Assembly: GCA_032622095.1 (NCBI GenBank)
Contig: CP136064.1
Location: 246,609,827-246,673,826, forward strand
DNA: 64,000 bases
Direction of reading: 5' to 3'
Origin: Siphonodentalium dalli
Taxonomy: Eukaryota; Mollusca; Scaphopoda; Gadilida; Siphonodentaliidae
Under the pieces are notes generated by a model that saw nothing but the letters and a program-made list of their open reading frames with translations, was not told the origin of the DNA and searched no databases. The position numbers and the translations under genes were made by a program. Below are positions 36,201 through 41,412 of this stretch, piece after piece (within the stretch, counting starts at the first letter, position 1; each line of letters opens with the position of its first letter).

Positions 36201-36370
36201 GGCTTGATTCAATGATCAGGTCTGATTTGGAGAAAATGAAACATAATTCATATCTTTTTTGTTTGTTTCAGTTTCTGAGTGATGGGAAGAGGAACGAATA
36301 CACAGACAATGTTACGAAGCTGCTACAACTATATGATAATCACACGGAATGTGAACCTCATGTGACATAA
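103..36370 (+). CDS. TTI1: TELO2-interacting protein 1 homologue, C-terminal half (14 exons)
   Basis: TTI1 is the large HEAT-repeat scaffold of the TELO2-TTI1-TTI2 (TTT) complex, which with Hsp90 and R2TP matures PIKK kinases (mTOR, ATM, ATR, DNA-PKcs, SMG1). Exons: 103-219, 1943-2006, 3134-3323, 5300-5436, 6867-7032, 14128-14235, 15103-15342, 17907-18012, 18748-18830, 20434-20549, 21592-21679, 24429-24515, 26423-26545, 36272-36370. All joins keep one frame with AG/GT borders and give about 574 residues plus TAA; human TTI1 is about 1,090 aa, so the 5' half lies left of the window. Recognisable family blocks are NSDYLINSTSLRLRH (exon 5), a Cys-poor acidic linker (exon 7), NELLPMLHEIWQPFAHRF (exon 9), LNFKLQLSILETIGSI (exon 11) and LNDLYCP (exon 13). 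Exon calls come from conceptual splicing, without transcript evidence. The last intron (9.7 kb) holds a DIRS-like element. Confidence 0.93.
526..628. repeat. Interspersed ~100-bp repeat, copy 1
   Basis: Shares about 100 bases with 2308-2415 (CACACGGTTGCTAACCGGAA ... CTGATGGATATAGAAAAA). Both copies touch a foldback MITE, on opposite sides. This copy has GTCACATGAC at 563-572 where the other has GTCACGTGAC. Confidence 0.7.
635..960. mobile_element. Palindromic foldback MITE (GAATGAGGTCCCC family), partial
   Basis: Two inverted arms of the recurring AGAATGAGGTCCCCAGAG module flank a short loop at 668-750. A degenerate central spacer of the long form of the family follows (to about 960). The CAAGCCTTG end is degenerate here. 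Confidence 0.7.
1044..1300. repeat. Interspersed repeat copy, shared with 40360-40650
   Basis: Contains CATTTGGCAAAA repeats followed by a tract on TTCCTCAAGAAAGTTGAAC that recurs at about 40420. The same order of blocks is kept in both places. No coding potential beyond chance. Confidence 0.6.
1943..2006 (+). CDS. TTI1: TTI1 exon, 64 nt
   Basis: The acceptor CTTCACAG and donor GTGAGT bound a short exon reading DDLNISWNVKCGTQKN with split codons at both ends. It joins the exons on either side without breaking frame. The sequence is weakly conserved, as expected for this loop of TTI1. Confidence 0.8.
2237..2307. mobile_element. Foldback MITE fragment
   Basis: Begins AGCCTTGAAATAGTGTGTCT like full copies, runs through one arm and stops at the first loop, where the ~100-bp repeat (2308-2415) takes over. 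Confidence 0.7.
2308..2415. repeat. Interspersed ~100-bp repeat, copy 2, with an exact CLEAR-type palindrome
   Basis: Second copy of the 526-628 repeat. GTCACGTGAC at 2348-2357 is the full 10-bp CLEAR/M-box palindrome bound by MiT/TFE factors in other animals. Confidence 0.65.
2655..3080. repeat. Interspersed repeat, shared with 34768-35150 and 62782
   Basis: Copies share a start like AAAGGTACACAATCCGATTC and later a block with GGCTTTGGCGGGTGGATTCC, then ACCCCCGAAGCCAAAGAAAT, up to TCGAATTATGC. The copy at 62782 preserves only the head. It ends close to TTI1 exon 3. Confidence 0.65.
3134..3323 (+). CDS. TTI1: TTI1 exon, 190 nt
   Basis: Acceptor CATTCCAG, donor GTCAGT. It encodes 63 residues ending NIIQTCLFIEGIGVFSK, matching the TTI1 block that in vertebrates reads as a cluster of Leu-rich helices followed by EGI. 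A copy of an interspersed repeat (2655-3080) ends about 55 bases upstream of this acceptor. Confidence 0.88.
4721..5299 (+). repeat. Tandem copies of the TTI1 exon-4 acceptor region, split by a MITE
   Basis: Units of about 54 bp (TTAATATTGACATTTTAAG then GCTGTTGTTGGTGACTT then an AT-rich filler) begin near 4721, 5175, 5228 and 5283, the last running into the real exon. Each contains a potential AG and the first ~16 exon bases. A MITE (4778-5173) sits between the first and second units. Confidence 0.85.
4778..5173. mobile_element. MITE with GGCC-A(n) termini and TAA target duplication (PIF/Harbinger-like)
   Basis: Starts GGCCACAAAAAAAAAGTG and ends in the inverse (CCAAAACC-T(n)-GCC), flanked by TAA on both sides. 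Related copies are at 52797-53437 (flanked by TTA) and, diverged, at about 39410-39860. TWA duplications and GGC-type ends suit PIF/Harbinger, but no transposase is present. Confidence 0.6.
5300..5436 (+). CDS. TTI1: TTI1 exon with tandemly duplicated acceptor, 137 nt
   Basis: It reads AVVGDFEPMLMTVLYPVMEK onward in phase 0; the LYPVxEK block is conserved in TTI1. Three upstream copies of its acceptor region (near 4721, 5175 and 5228) precede the true one at 5298-5299. The two closest copies, read from their own AG, hit TAA after 12 codons, which is why I place the start at 5300. Confidence 0.9.
5892..6483. mobile_element. Long-TIR foldback element with internal 3x subrepeats per arm
   Basis: The arms (about 5892-6090 and 6300-6483) pair over some 180 bases, starting TTTAGCTTTAG and including TGCTAGATGTACCA. 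Each arm has three spaced copies of a TCACATTTGTAGCCAGCTTT unit. No ORF. Confidence 0.8.
6867..7032 (+). CDS. TTI1: TTI1 exon, 166 nt
   Basis: Acceptor TTTTTTCAG, donor GTTAGA. It encodes SLDALIKNNSDYLINSTSLR and on to DILPIIEDTIQE. The NSDYLxNxxSLxLRH block is one of the most conserved parts of the TTI1 family, and makes the identification secure. Confidence 0.95.
7275..8159. mobile_element. hAT-like nonautonomous element
   Basis: The termini TAGTGTTGAAACGATTA and its inverse at 8159 enclose subterminal clusters of CGACTAGTCGA. The flanks show only an imperfect 8-bp duplication (GTCGACTC against TCGGACTC). Solo subterminal sequence recurs at 46760-46805. No transposase domain is seen. Confidence 0.6.
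7620..7641 (+). repeat. 22-nt G homopolymer
   Basis: An uninterrupted run of 22 G inside the hAT-like element at 7275-8159, likely G-quadruplex forming and length-unstable. Similar long G or C runs occur at 32906, 35161, 43287, 53767 and 62918. Confidence 0.9.
8222..8300 (-). mobile_element. SINE 3'-tail fragment
   Basis: On the minus strand it reads CGCTATATAAATGGATTGAT followed by an ATT-rich microsatellite. This is the 3' end type of many tRNA-derived SINEs and similar to the tail of 16935-17345. The tRNA-like head is missing. Confidence 0.5.
8309..8930. repeat. Hairpin plus GTCC-tract repeat
   Basis: Starts with a CCCCCGAAAAAATTATTTTTGGGGG-type hairpin, then a GTCC/ATCC tetranucleotide tract, then sequence related to the two units at 35160-35650 (shared: ACATTGAAGA-TGT-AACATGTAT-ACGGAA). 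Open frames in it look like by-products of the repeat. Confidence 0.55.
9430..12620. other. GC-richer unassigned region, probably decayed mobile DNA
   Basis: Clearly more GC-rich than the surrounding intron, with many short broken frames on both strands and no recognisable domain. It is interrupted by a hAT-like element (11185-12152) of the same family as one inside the DIRS-like element. It could be a decayed retroelement body. It lies within TTI1 intron 5, where no TTI1 exon is missing. Confidence 0.3.
11185..12152. mobile_element. hAT-like element, GGGGTGCCACGA family, copy 1
   Basis: Terminal TAGGGGTGCCACGATTA pairs with TAGTCGTGGCACCTCT at the right; subterminal ATCGATTA motifs are near both ends. 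No 8-bp target duplication is visible. A short open frame inside (11409-11591) shows no known domain. Confidence 0.65.
12931..13107 (+). repeat. Tandem copies of the TTI1 exon-6 acceptor and first 48 exon bases
   Basis: Two acceptor-like AGs (13001-13002 and 13058-13059), each preceded by GATTATATTATTGTTTG and followed by a copy of the exon start (GTGCTATCATCATTAGATG). An exon-only copy precedes them. Read in phase, a copy gives VLSSLDVYYRDEASLF and then a stop in the next intron-derived segment. The first complete unit is shortened by about 14 bases. Confidence 0.88.
13109..13253. repeat. Long hairpin, about 66-bp arms
   Basis: AGAAATAAATACACGGTGTA ... TGATTGTAGGAC pairs with its inverse ending at 13253 with about two mismatches and a ~13-base loop (GACGCGTAGCGGA). 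It forms the left part of the insertion that separates the exon-6 copies from exon 6. Confidence 0.9.
13254..14101. mobile_element. Probable DNA element with TTGTAATACGAC termini
   Basis: TTGTAATACGAC at 13255 is inverted at 14090-14101. It lies directly between the decoy copies and TTI1 exon 6. No target duplication is obvious; the adjoining hairpin may be part of the same insertion. Confidence 0.5.
14128..14235 (+). CDS. TTI1: TTI1 exon with tandemly duplicated acceptor side, 108 nt
   Basis: It encodes VLSSLDDYYRDEANLFADVL and then HQLTISILKWFPQTNE, matching the family block L-x-FY-x(2)-R-A-x(2)-F ending in KWFP. The first 48 nt of the exon plus about 23 nt of upstream intron occur again at 12931-13107, separated from the real exon by a 1-kb insertion carrying a hairpin. 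Confidence 0.93.
15103..15342 (+). CDS. TTI1: TTI1 exon encoding acidic linker, 240 nt
   Basis: An 80-residue exon in phase 0 at both ends. It begins EATPCTLTPQ and carries an acidic, Asp/Glu-rich linker (EDVDNDNLPPTEQEDDL). Vertebrate TTI1 has an acidic linker in the same place. It ends PPKHVEMVKK just before the next HEAT block. Confidence 0.88.
15506..15758. mobile_element. Foldback MITE, full short form, 8-bp TSD
   Basis: CAAGCCTTGAAATAGTG to CACTATTTCAAGGCTTG, with two successive hairpins built of the GAATGAGGTCCCCAGAGGGT arm. Flanked by ACTCCACT on both sides (15498-15505 and 15759-15766). Confidence 0.9.
15904..16906. mobile_element. hAT-like nonautonomous element with CAGGCCTCAGCTT ends
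   Basis: CAGGCCTCAGCTTA and its inverse enclose 1,003 bp; flanks CGCCATTG and CGCCATTA match at 7 of 8. Inside is a 67-codon open frame (16353-16556) with no domain I recognise, and repeated CACTTCTCCCTATT motifs. Confidence 0.6.
16935..17345 (-). mobile_element. tRNA-derived SINE
   Basis: Read on the minus strand, the head has an A box (TAGCCCAGTGG) and B box-like GAGTTCGCGCC at tRNA spacing. A body and a 3' end follow with AAGCGCTTAGGGG, GCTATATAAGCTCC and an ATT microsatellite tail. It is a pol III retroposon, not a tRNA gene. Confidence 0.8.
17370..17465. repeat. GGGAGAAGTCACTTCTCCC family fragment
   Basis: Contains AAGTCACTTCTCCCTGG and CTCTAGGCTG-CTCCCTG, shared with 49440-49560 and, in shorter pieces, 3640-3750, 4430-4520, 15480 and 16800-16880. 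Noncoding interspersed repeat. Confidence 0.5.
17907..18012 (+). CDS. TTI1: TTI1 exon, 106 nt
   Basis: Reads VLQRLKHLLSSANPRLRLKL then LDIVSVSCKVLVPYQ. It corresponds to the TTI1 segment with LSSxNxxxRLKxLDxxxxC before the conserved LLP-W block. Confidence 0.93.
18174..18480. repeat. 55-bp-arm hairpin followed by an 83-bp tandem duplication
   Basis: TACGCATAGTGTTTCTGAAT to AATCCCAC pairs with its inverse ending near 18296. Then an 83-bp unit starting CACGATCT (18305 and 18388) is present twice, nearly identical, with GTTTAATCCACTCTGCGAAG. Confidence 0.85.
18748..18830 (+). CDS. TTI1: TTI1 exon, 83 nt
   Basis: Encodes NELLPMLHEIWQPFAHRF followed by NDEEKNVIIK, closely matching the QLLPxxHxxWPxxxxRL signature of TTI1. 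Acceptor CTTGCAG, donor GTAAGT. Confidence 0.95.
19220..20310. mobile_element. Foldback MITE split by a minisatellite
   Basis: The left part (CATAATCGAGGTGCC ... GTCTATGTCTTCCATAG) matches the central spacer of the long MITE form. The right part (GAATGAGGTGGGCTAGCAG) is its arm. The 68-bp array sits exactly between them, so the array appears to have arisen inside the MITE. Confidence 0.7.
19322..20277. repeat. Minisatellite, 68-bp unit, about 14 copies
   Basis: Unit: CTCGTATATAGGTAGTACCC, ACCCACCACCCCATCCCGCC, ACCCATAGTATCTTATGCGC, CGCAGGCG. Copies start every 68 bases with one 62-bp unit near 20050-20110. The repeated minus-strand 65-codon open frames here are artefacts of the periodicity. 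Confidence 0.97.
20434..20549 (+). CDS. TTI1: TTI1 exon, 116 nt
   Basis: Encodes AMKTLEVMSECAHDFLCHRV then VKDVFPLVTSFLKNQQLI. It aligns with the family block A-x-K-x-L ... C-x-DFL-x-R ... KDVxP. Confidence 0.95.
20868..21008. repeat. 47-bp tandem repeat, 3 copies
   Basis: AGAAACCCACATGGTCACAT plus GATGGGGGTGATAACC and AATTATTT, repeated three times without visible change, which points to recent expansion. Confidence 0.95.
21415..21530. repeat. Imperfect inverted repeat
   Basis: GGTTGACCCGAGAAATTGTC at the left is matched by its inverse (GACAATTTCTCGTCTCAACC) at the right. Inner arms carry AATATTC and a short asymmetric loop. Possibly a small MITE. Confidence 0.6.
21592..21679 (+). CDS. TTI1: TTI1 exon, 88 nt
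   Basis: Encodes SCQAGPAYQYTLNFKLQLSI and then LETIGSIASN; the AGPxYxxTLxFKLQLxxL block is diagnostic of TTI1. A foldback MITE starts only 17 nt into the following intron. Confidence 0.95.
21696..21949. mobile_element. Foldback MITE, full short form, 8-bp TSD interrupted by hAT
   Basis: CAAGCCTTGAAATAGTGTGT to CTATTTCAAGGCTTG. The left flank TACATATA (21688-21695) reappears after the nested hAT insertion is removed (at 23059-23066). It starts at intron +17 after TTI1 exon 11. Confidence 0.9.
21953..23053 (+). mobile_element. hAT element with perfect 8-bp TSD, BED-finger relic
   Basis: TAGGGTCCTGCGA to TCGCAGGACCCTA, flanked by GCTTGTAC at 21945-21952 and 23054-23061. The subterminal regions are built of ATTCGATTCGA repeats. 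Length is 1,101 bp, far too short for an hAT transposase, but it keeps a BED-type zinc finger at 22530-22650. Confidence 0.92.
22482..22691 (+). pseudogene. BED zinc-finger fragment of an hAT transposase
   Basis: The frame contains YTCYECNMVYKSQASGTTTH followed by IWNHLSKKHLALHKQ: Cys-x2-Cys, then an aromatic/GTT segment and His-x4-His, the spacing of BED fingers at the N-terminus of hAT transposases. The DDE and dimerisation regions are missing. It is probably dead, or a remnant that could still bind the element ends. Confidence 0.6.
23228..23635. mobile_element. Foldback MITE, long form, degraded
   Basis: Starts CAAGCTTTGAAATAGTGTCT and contains two arm remnants separated by the long spacer with TGAAGTTGGTGATGTTCACC and CTATAGATCATTCC. 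Ends AATGACAGACA without a clean terminus. Confidence 0.7.
23888..24267. mobile_element. TTAA-flanked MITE, CCCTTTCAGTGCC subfamily
   Basis: CCCTTTCAGTGCCAGG to CCTGGCACTGAAAGGG, flanked on both sides by TTAA (23884-23887, 24268-24271). The TTAA target and CCC-start termini suit piggyBac-type elements. There is no transposase. Confidence 0.85.
24429..24515 (+). CDS. TTI1: TTI1 exon, 87 nt
   Basis: Reads IKCNGKEIDSIAESSLCYLS then ARQPPRLQK in phase 0. It corresponds to the TTI1 block CLIYLSxxQPxxLQ. Confidence 0.93.
25128..25516. mobile_element. TTAA-flanked MITE, CCCTTTACCCAACA subfamily, copy 1
   Basis: CCCTTTACCCAACA to TGTTGGGTAAAGGG, TTAA on both sides. It contains two internal palindromes of ATTCTCTTATATATGCGAG. 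It is nearly identical, in opposite orientation, to 52053-52445. Confidence 0.9.
26423..26545 (+). CDS. TTI1: TTI1 exon, 123 nt
   Basis: Reads AACTMFESLIQLKPDALWLT then LNDLYCPHAYNKPADCFTDI and E. The W-x-LN-x-LYCP motif is a TTI1 hallmark near the C-terminus. Acceptor TTTTTCAG, donor GTGAGG. Confidence 0.95.
26990..27032. promoter_or_regulatory. Cluster of three MiT/TFE-type E-boxes
   Basis: GTCACGTGAG (26990), ATCACATGACC (27004) and GTCACATGAC (27023) fall within 43 bases in the last TTI1 intron. They match the CLEAR/M-box class in other animals at 9-10 of 10 positions. Whether this is an enhancer is unknown. Confidence 0.3.
28313..28371. repeat. Cluster of GCCTAGGCA palindromes
   Basis: Four CCTAGG palindromes in 59 bases (CTGCCTAGGCAAATTGCCTA and onward), able to pair with one another. 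Function unknown. Confidence 0.8.
28821..29034 (+). repeat. DIRS-like left inverted terminal repeat
   Basis: Starts CTTCAAATATATCCTGGACA and runs through CTTGCTTGCAAGAAATCTAG to ACCTCATTCATTTTAAATTC. The inverse copy at 33537-33784 differs by a few substitutions and at the extreme end, as expected for DIRS ITRs. Confidence 0.88.
29606..30228. mobile_element. hAT-like element, GGGGTGCCACGA family, copy 2, nested in the DIRS
   Basis: TAGGGGTGCCACGATTA to ATGATCGTGGCACCTCT; same termini as 11185-12152 but shorter and internally different. No clear target duplication. Confidence 0.65.
30235..31804 (+). pseudogene. Degenerate gag-like region of the DIRS-like element
   Basis: GC-rich, with overlapping open frames. 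One frame has a Pro/Tyr-rich patch (GMYPYYSPVFFPPPVWPYF); another has an acidic stretch (RDEDVLSQHLLDLAAFDACP then SSPCPSESAFPEDHFG), composition typical of DIRS/Ty3 gag. The frames change several times, so it is not one intact protein. The minus-strand frame of 160 codons over the same bases is a shadow. Confidence 0.45.
31215..31670 (+). repeat. 117-bp (39-codon) tandem repeat in the DIRS gag-like region
   Basis: The block GGTCATGCCTCCTCTATTTG recurs exactly every 117 bases (near 31261, 31378, 31495 and 31612); degenerate copies lie near 30290 and 31085. One frame reads VMPPLFVVAASTTFAETVNN per unit and a second frame is also open, which suggests coding constraint during expansion. Confidence 0.9.
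33300..33400 (+). pseudogene. Possible C-terminal remnant of a DIRS tyrosine recombinase
   Basis: TCGTGGCCTCCTCCTCTTCAAGAATTC resembles, with frame disruptions, the code for the GRWSSSAFKNYI-type C-terminal motif of DIRS recombinases, and sits exactly where it should (overlapping the ICR). The match is read by eye and is weak. Confidence 0.25.
33361..33460 (+). repeat. DIRS-like internal complementary region (ICR)
   Basis: 33361-33400 is the reverse complement of the left terminus (28821-28860, about 38 of 40 bases). 33401-33460 is the reverse complement of the right terminus (33722-33784). In DIRS replication this segment templates joining of the ends of the circular intermediate. Confidence 0.88.
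33537..33784 (-). repeat. DIRS-like right inverted terminal repeat
   Basis: Inverse of the left ITR up to TTTCAGTGTCCAAGATAT, then a right-specific end (TTATTATAGGAGATACATAT ... ATTATTTCTC) that matches the second half of the ICR. Confidence 0.87.
34768..35150. repeat. Second copy of the 2655-3080 interspersed repeat
   Basis: Begins AAAGGAACACAATCCGATTC, includes TTGAATGCCGTTTCAGTTAT and ends TCGAATTATGC-TTAAG. Followed by a G-run (35161-35173). Confidence 0.65.
35160..35650. repeat. Two-unit array with CATCC tract (same class as 8309-8930)
   Basis: G-run, then a TCCATC/ATCC tract, then two units of about 200 bp containing TATTGTGTT-AGAAAATGTTTTTTATTTTAGA and ending in ATTGACC. Open frames are by-products of the repeat. 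Confidence 0.6.
35953..36206. mobile_element. Foldback MITE, full short form, 11-bp TSD
   Basis: CAAGCCTTGAAATAGGGTGT to ACACTATTTCAAGGCTTG, two nested hairpins, flanked by ATTCAATGATC on both sides. It lies 65 bases before the last TTI1 exon. The longer target duplication, against 8 bp at other copies, favours a Mutator-type origin. Confidence 0.92.
36272..36370 (+). CDS. TTI1: TTI1 terminal coding exon, 99 nt
   Basis: Reads FLSDGKRNEYTDNVTKLLQL then YDNHTECEPHVT and TAA. It matches the TTI1 C-terminus (NPYTxNVxxLL) and follows a 9.7-kb intron. No AATAAA lies close behind; the first clear one I see is at 37133-37138, so the 3' UTR may be long or use a weak signal. Confidence 0.93.
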   Translation, partial: FLSDGKRNEYTDNVTKLLQLYDNHTECEPHVT

Positions 36371-36455
36371 AATATTCATTCTTATTGCATCCCATAGTAC
36401 ATTTTTTACGCCCCTGGTCATGAAAATTCGTGATAATTTTCAGTGTTGGTTTTAA

Positions 36456-36660
36456 CCTTTCCATGACGGGAGCTTCTTGAAATTTGGAAAAACCCAGTGC
36501 ATTCTCTTATATACGCTAGTCTCCCTGCATATATAAGAGAATACATTGTCCTAACAATATTTACCTTGACCTTGTTAGCCAGTCCATTCTCTTATATATG
36601 CGATGCTCCCTATGGGAGACTCATGTACAAGAGATGGACTGTCGTCGGTGCATACCCCCA
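36456..36660. mobile_element. TTAA-linked MITE fragment (ATTCTCTTATATA family)
   Basis: Starts after TTAA with CCTTTCCATGACGGGAGCTT and contains two inverted ATTCTCTTATATA modules. The right terminus is not found. It falls in the presumed 3' UTR or downstream region of TTI1. Confidence 0.55.
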
Positions 36661-37014
36661 TATGGCATACCGCCTAGTGTGGACATGCCTATAACTGAGA
36701 TATTTAGGCAGAGAGACAAAAAAATCAGCATTTCCAGATAAACAAAGATGAATAACTCTAGAACGAATAATGTGAACAAAATGCTTGAACACTCCTCTGA
36801 ATTTCCTCATAGTGGTGAAATGGTTAAGACTTGACAACCCTTGGTTCAGATATTTGCTAGGAAGAAAAACAAACCCTAACATTTTCAGATAAACAAAGAT
36901 GAATAACTCTAGAACGGAAAACCTGAATGATTGAACAGTCCATTGAATATCCCCATAGTAGTGTAAATTTCATTGAGATCCGAGCACTACAATTCAACTT
37001 ATGACCTGAATAGA

Positions 37015-37099
37015 CAAATGGAAGGCACTGTTTTATGTAGATTCCATCTATAAACTAATGGAAGGCACTGTATTATGTAGATTCCATCTATAAACTAAT
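37015..37099. repeat. 41-bp direct duplication
   Basis: AATGGAAGGCACTGTTTTAT-GTAGATTCCATCTATAAACT occurs twice in a row with one base difference. Around it, 36.7-38.0 kb shows no gene; it is AT-rich intergenic sequence. Confidence 0.9.
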
Positions 37100-38064
37100 C
37101 ATTTCGAGTCATCAGAACTTTCTGTCACAACAAATAAAATTTTCTTTCACTGAAAATGTGGATCAGAAAATGTTACTATTTTCAGAATGATATTATGAAT
37201 GTTCTGAATGTAGCTGATTGTTGAACTTAATACTGAACATATGTAGAAGTACTGGAATGAGAGCAGCTCATCAGTGAATATTCAGCTATCATAGAGCCAT
37301 TACGCTAGTATTCTATATAGAGGATCTCTAACGAGTCCCAATTCTATACATAATTTATTAACTGCGTGCACTAAATTCGATTCAAGCCGAGCTTTAGGGA
37401 GACTAATCAAATTTAGTGGACAAGATTAATAAATTTTGTATAAAATTTCGTTAAGTTTGAGATCCATTTTGTTACAGGAAGGAAAAACGATATCAAAAGG
37501 GCTGGGGTTAAAAATAAAAAACCCAACAAATTGGATATCATAATTATATTTCAATTAACATAATTATATAAAGTTCCGGCATCAACATCATTGCGCTAAG
37601 CTCTTACATCACTGCGCGTGCTGATAATACACGCATGTCTTACTAAAATATATAAAGCCAGATTTTGGAGCTAATTATGTGATAAAGTCAAATTTTGGCT
37701 CTTGTAAAAAATATATCAATTATATCTTTCCACCATCAGAAACTGATTCTCGAAAAGCGTCCTGTTAAAATTGTCCCCATCAGTTACAAAATACCCAATC
37801 GAAAAGAGATTACCCAATCGAAAAGAGATTAACAACAAACAAAACATCTGTTCAACAAAATTTAATTTAGAAATATATCACCTCTAACAACATACATATC
37901 AAGTGAAATAATGGAAATCATTCGAACAAGCTTCACATTCAGCAAAAAGATGGACTGATTACAACATGGAAATTGAAATAATTGGTTAGTATTGATAGTT
38001 GGTATTCTATAAAACTAGAATGTGTTTAGGATATACCTAATGGCCACAAGTAACATATACTTAA

Positions 38065-38147
38065 GCTGAAGAGGTCACTCTCACCTAAAATTTCCAAAAC
38101 CTGTGTACCCTTCTGCACTTTTTTTTTATGAGAGTGACCCCTTTAGC
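38065..38147. mobile_element. Short MITE, GCTGAAGAGGTCACTCTCA family
   Basis: Ends match those of 62301-62683 (GCTGAA-AGGTCACTCTCA). Flanks TATACTTAA and CATACTTAA agree at 8 of 9. It is an 83-bp internally deleted relative. Confidence 0.7.
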
Positions 38148-39081
38148 CATACTTAAGCCACCATAATTTGTAACAAGAGTACCCGTACAGTTATGTTGTG
38201 TTCGTGGCTGTTTTTTAATTCTTCAAATATTTCTCATAAAGCATGAAATTAAATAAAACTACCGTCATCGTGATATTGCGACCAAAATCACAAGTATGTC
38301 TACTACAGCCCTCTCAATCATAGGTGTGTTGTACAAACAGACAAGGGCCAATGATCACTGCCATGGACATTCAATTGCTTCACTTACAAGCTTAATATTC
38401 TTAATAAATTGGGATGGAGTGATCAATTGAATGCTCCGTCAACTTCTGTGGTTTAGTAGTCGATTCATGCATGTTTGTAGCCTTGTGACTCGAGATACAG
38501 TTATCTGGAGACGGCATATAAAATTTCTGGATTTTTGGAACACCAACAAAGTTTTAACATCACATCTTAAAAAAAATTCCAAGATGCAACGTTTTATTTA
38601 ACTAAAATGAATGACCTATGAATTGTTCATCTCCATATATTACATAATCATCTGAAGTTGGTTTGGATTTCAAACATCATATTGAACCGGATTGGTTGAC
38701 ACATCTGAAGTTCACAAACTAAAGTTCAATAGGGCATGTCAGAGGTAATTAACTATAAGAACATGACATTAGTTTATTATTGTGAGATGGGGCTCCCTAC
38801 GGGTGCATGCACACTACCTTCAAAGCTAAAATACCTGTTGGCTTGTCATTTAGGTTCAAATCAGCTTTCCACATTTTAGTGACATTCACAATTTTTTATG
38901 GCTAATAGTACTTTATCTTTTTGCTGGTTTCTTCAATGGATGTTCCGGTATAAATTGCACGTTTGTATTGCTGGTACATTTATATGCTTGAACCTGCTGG
39001 AATTTAGATATTTCTTTACTATTAATATCTAGTCTCAATATTAGCCTCTAGCTTCATGCCAGGACTCAAGCCAGGCTTTAA

Positions 39082-39301
39082 CCATTCCATGACTGGAGCT
39101 TCCGGAAATTTTGCGAAAACCCTGTGCCAATGCATTCTCTTATATATACCAGTCTCCCATAGGGATCCTCACATATATAAGAGAAAACATTGGCCTAACA
39201 ATATTTACCCAGACCTTGTAATCCAGTGCGCATATATAAGAGAATGCACTGGCACAGGGCCTTTAATGCTGCACCAGCTTGACCCCCCCATCATGAAAGT
39301 G
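39082..39301. mobile_element. TTAA-flanked MITE (CCATTCCATGACTGGAGC)
   Basis: TTAA at 39078-39081 and 39302-39305; contains ATTCTCTTATATATACCAG palindromes and GGCACAGGGC as in 25128-25516, so it belongs to the same wider group. Confidence 0.7.
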
Positions 39302-39409
39302 TTAATCTATTTAGGAATCCTCTCCTCATATCATCAAAGAAACAGAGCACAAACTAAGAGCATAAACTTTATGAAATCATCAAATCAGACCAAATTCCAA
39401 CATGCATCT

Positions 39410-39860
39410 TGAAAACAAATAACGTAAAAATGATATTGCGCTACCAGTATACCTATATGACATAGGGATTACCAATAATGTTCTAATGCCCCTGACTATT
39501 CACAACTGTTACTGTTGTCTATAAATTGACACCACTCCATTACAACATGTGATACTTCCTCCAGTGCCTTTCAATTGTTCTGGAGTTGCAGTAAGTACAC
39601 CAGACTATGATCAGCTAATCATTTTCTTCAATGTAGTCATCTTCTTAATGTTCTATGTCACTATGTGTATATATGATAGTCAATCTATCAATCACGGGGA
39701 TATCTTAATTAATGCTCAATAATGTTGGTAAAAACATACCAAAATAATTTTGAAAAATAAATTAAAAAATTGTCATAATATCAAAAATCAAAATAAAACT
39801 TCCAATGCGGGCCATTTATTTCAATACGCCGGTGTCTGAGACTCAATATATATTTTTTAT
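39410..39860. mobile_element. Diverged copy of the GGCC-A(n) MITE
   Basis: Shares ATTGTTGTC-TAAAA-TGA, CCAGTGCCTTTCAATTGT and AATACGCCGGTGTCTGAG-type blocks with 4778-5173 and 52797-53437. Termini are degraded. Confidence 0.5.
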
Positions 39861-40359
39861 TTAGACTTAGGGTTAAGAATGATAAATTATTCAAAAGAAG
39901 GCGACTCTCTCTCTCTCTACCACATCATGTCTCAGAGGTGGGTTAGCCCGAGGGGAAACACACCTCTAGATATAATTTAGGCATTATCATGTAATGATGA
40001 ATAGAAACATACACACAAATGTATTACACAACCACCAACAAAAACATGCCTACATATTGGATGATAAGATGATGAAATGACGAAAGACCAACAAAAAAAA
40101 ATCAAGTAAATTTGAATTGAAAAAAATCGCAATCAGGGTCCGCGCTGCCATTTGCCAAATGCAGCAAGAGAATCACTAGGGCATGAAAATACGCCTGTGG
40201 TAATTCCAACAAAGGGCCATTACTCTGGAGAAAATTGGCAGGTGCAACCCAAATTTGAACCTGACCCTTAATTTGGGCTAGTAAACTCAAATACAAAATT
40301 TCATTCCATTCAGTTCATACTTCCTAAAGTTATCATCAGGAAATGAAAAGTGAACAATC

Positions 40360-41111
40360 AGACCAATAACATTGGCAAAAAATATTTTCATTTGGCAGGT
40401 TTCGGCAAGCCACTTTTCAATTCCTCAAGATAGTTGAAACTACTGGTCACTCAATACCACTAATTTCAGGAGAGCCTTACAATTTATGGTGTGTTATAAG
40501 GTTAGGAAAAGTTAACACCTCTATCAAGATACTGTTAGTCTGATAGCATTAATATCAACAGGGGAGGGATTACTAGTATGTATGGTGGTGGTGTTTACAT
40601 TGCTAATCCTCTTTGTTTCCTGTGCGGCCTTGATGTGGCAACCTTTCTAAAATGTTAATATTCGATGACAAAATCAAGGCTTCAAATAGTGTGTCCGTCG
40701 TTTGCAGAATGAGGTCCCCAGTGGGTGAATTTAGTGACACTACCTACCCCATACAGCAGGCTAGAATCATTAATTTCACCCTCTTGGGACCTCATTCTGC
40801 ATAGGCCTCATCTTCTGGGAAGTATCTAAAGTCTCAAAATAACATTGTTTTTAGTTACTTCTGTCAGTTTCTATATCCCCTAATTTGCAGAATATAAAAT
40901 GCATAATAGAGGTGACAAACGGGTGAACATCACCAACTTCAATTGGGGAACTTCAATCTTATCCTAGGTCTCCCATAGCAGTTGAGGCCTAAGCAGAATG
41001 AGGTTCCCAGAGGGTGAATTTGGTGATGCTAGCCTGCTTTGCAGGATAGCATCACTAAAATAACCCTCTGGGGACCACATTCTGCAAATGACAGACACTA
41101 GTTCAAGGCTT
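40360..41111. mobile_element. Interspersed repeat with inserted long-form foldback MITE
   Basis: 40360-40650 is the counterpart of 1044-1300. 40676-41111 is the long MITE form: two palindromic arm pairs separated by a ~230-bp spacer whose halves are themselves partly inverted (ACCAACTTCAATTGGGGAAC). Confidence 0.7.
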
Positions 41112-41338
41112 GGGCAAAATATAATTTCATTCGGCAAATGTTAATTTCTGGCCAGCACGGACCCAAATCGCACAAAAAGCATGCCCAGTTTAACCTGGTA
41201 TAGTTGAATGGATGAACAATGAAAAGAGCCCAAGATGAACTAAGATTGCAATGGTTGTCATCGGAGGTCCACATGAGAGGTCTATTTCAGTTTACAACAA
41301 TGTTAAATATAGAAGGGCATACTAGATACAGACCTCAA

Positions 41339-41412
41339 CACGTTCACTGCCGATGCCCATTCAATTACATGCAAAAAAAGTACTAGATAACTCGTATTTG
41401 GCAGTGAACGTG
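41339..41412. mobile_element. 74-bp TTAA-type mini-element
   Basis: CACGTTCACTGCC to GGCAGTGAACGTG, with TTAA on the right and TCAA on the left. It looks like the smallest member of the TTAA class here. Confidence 0.5.
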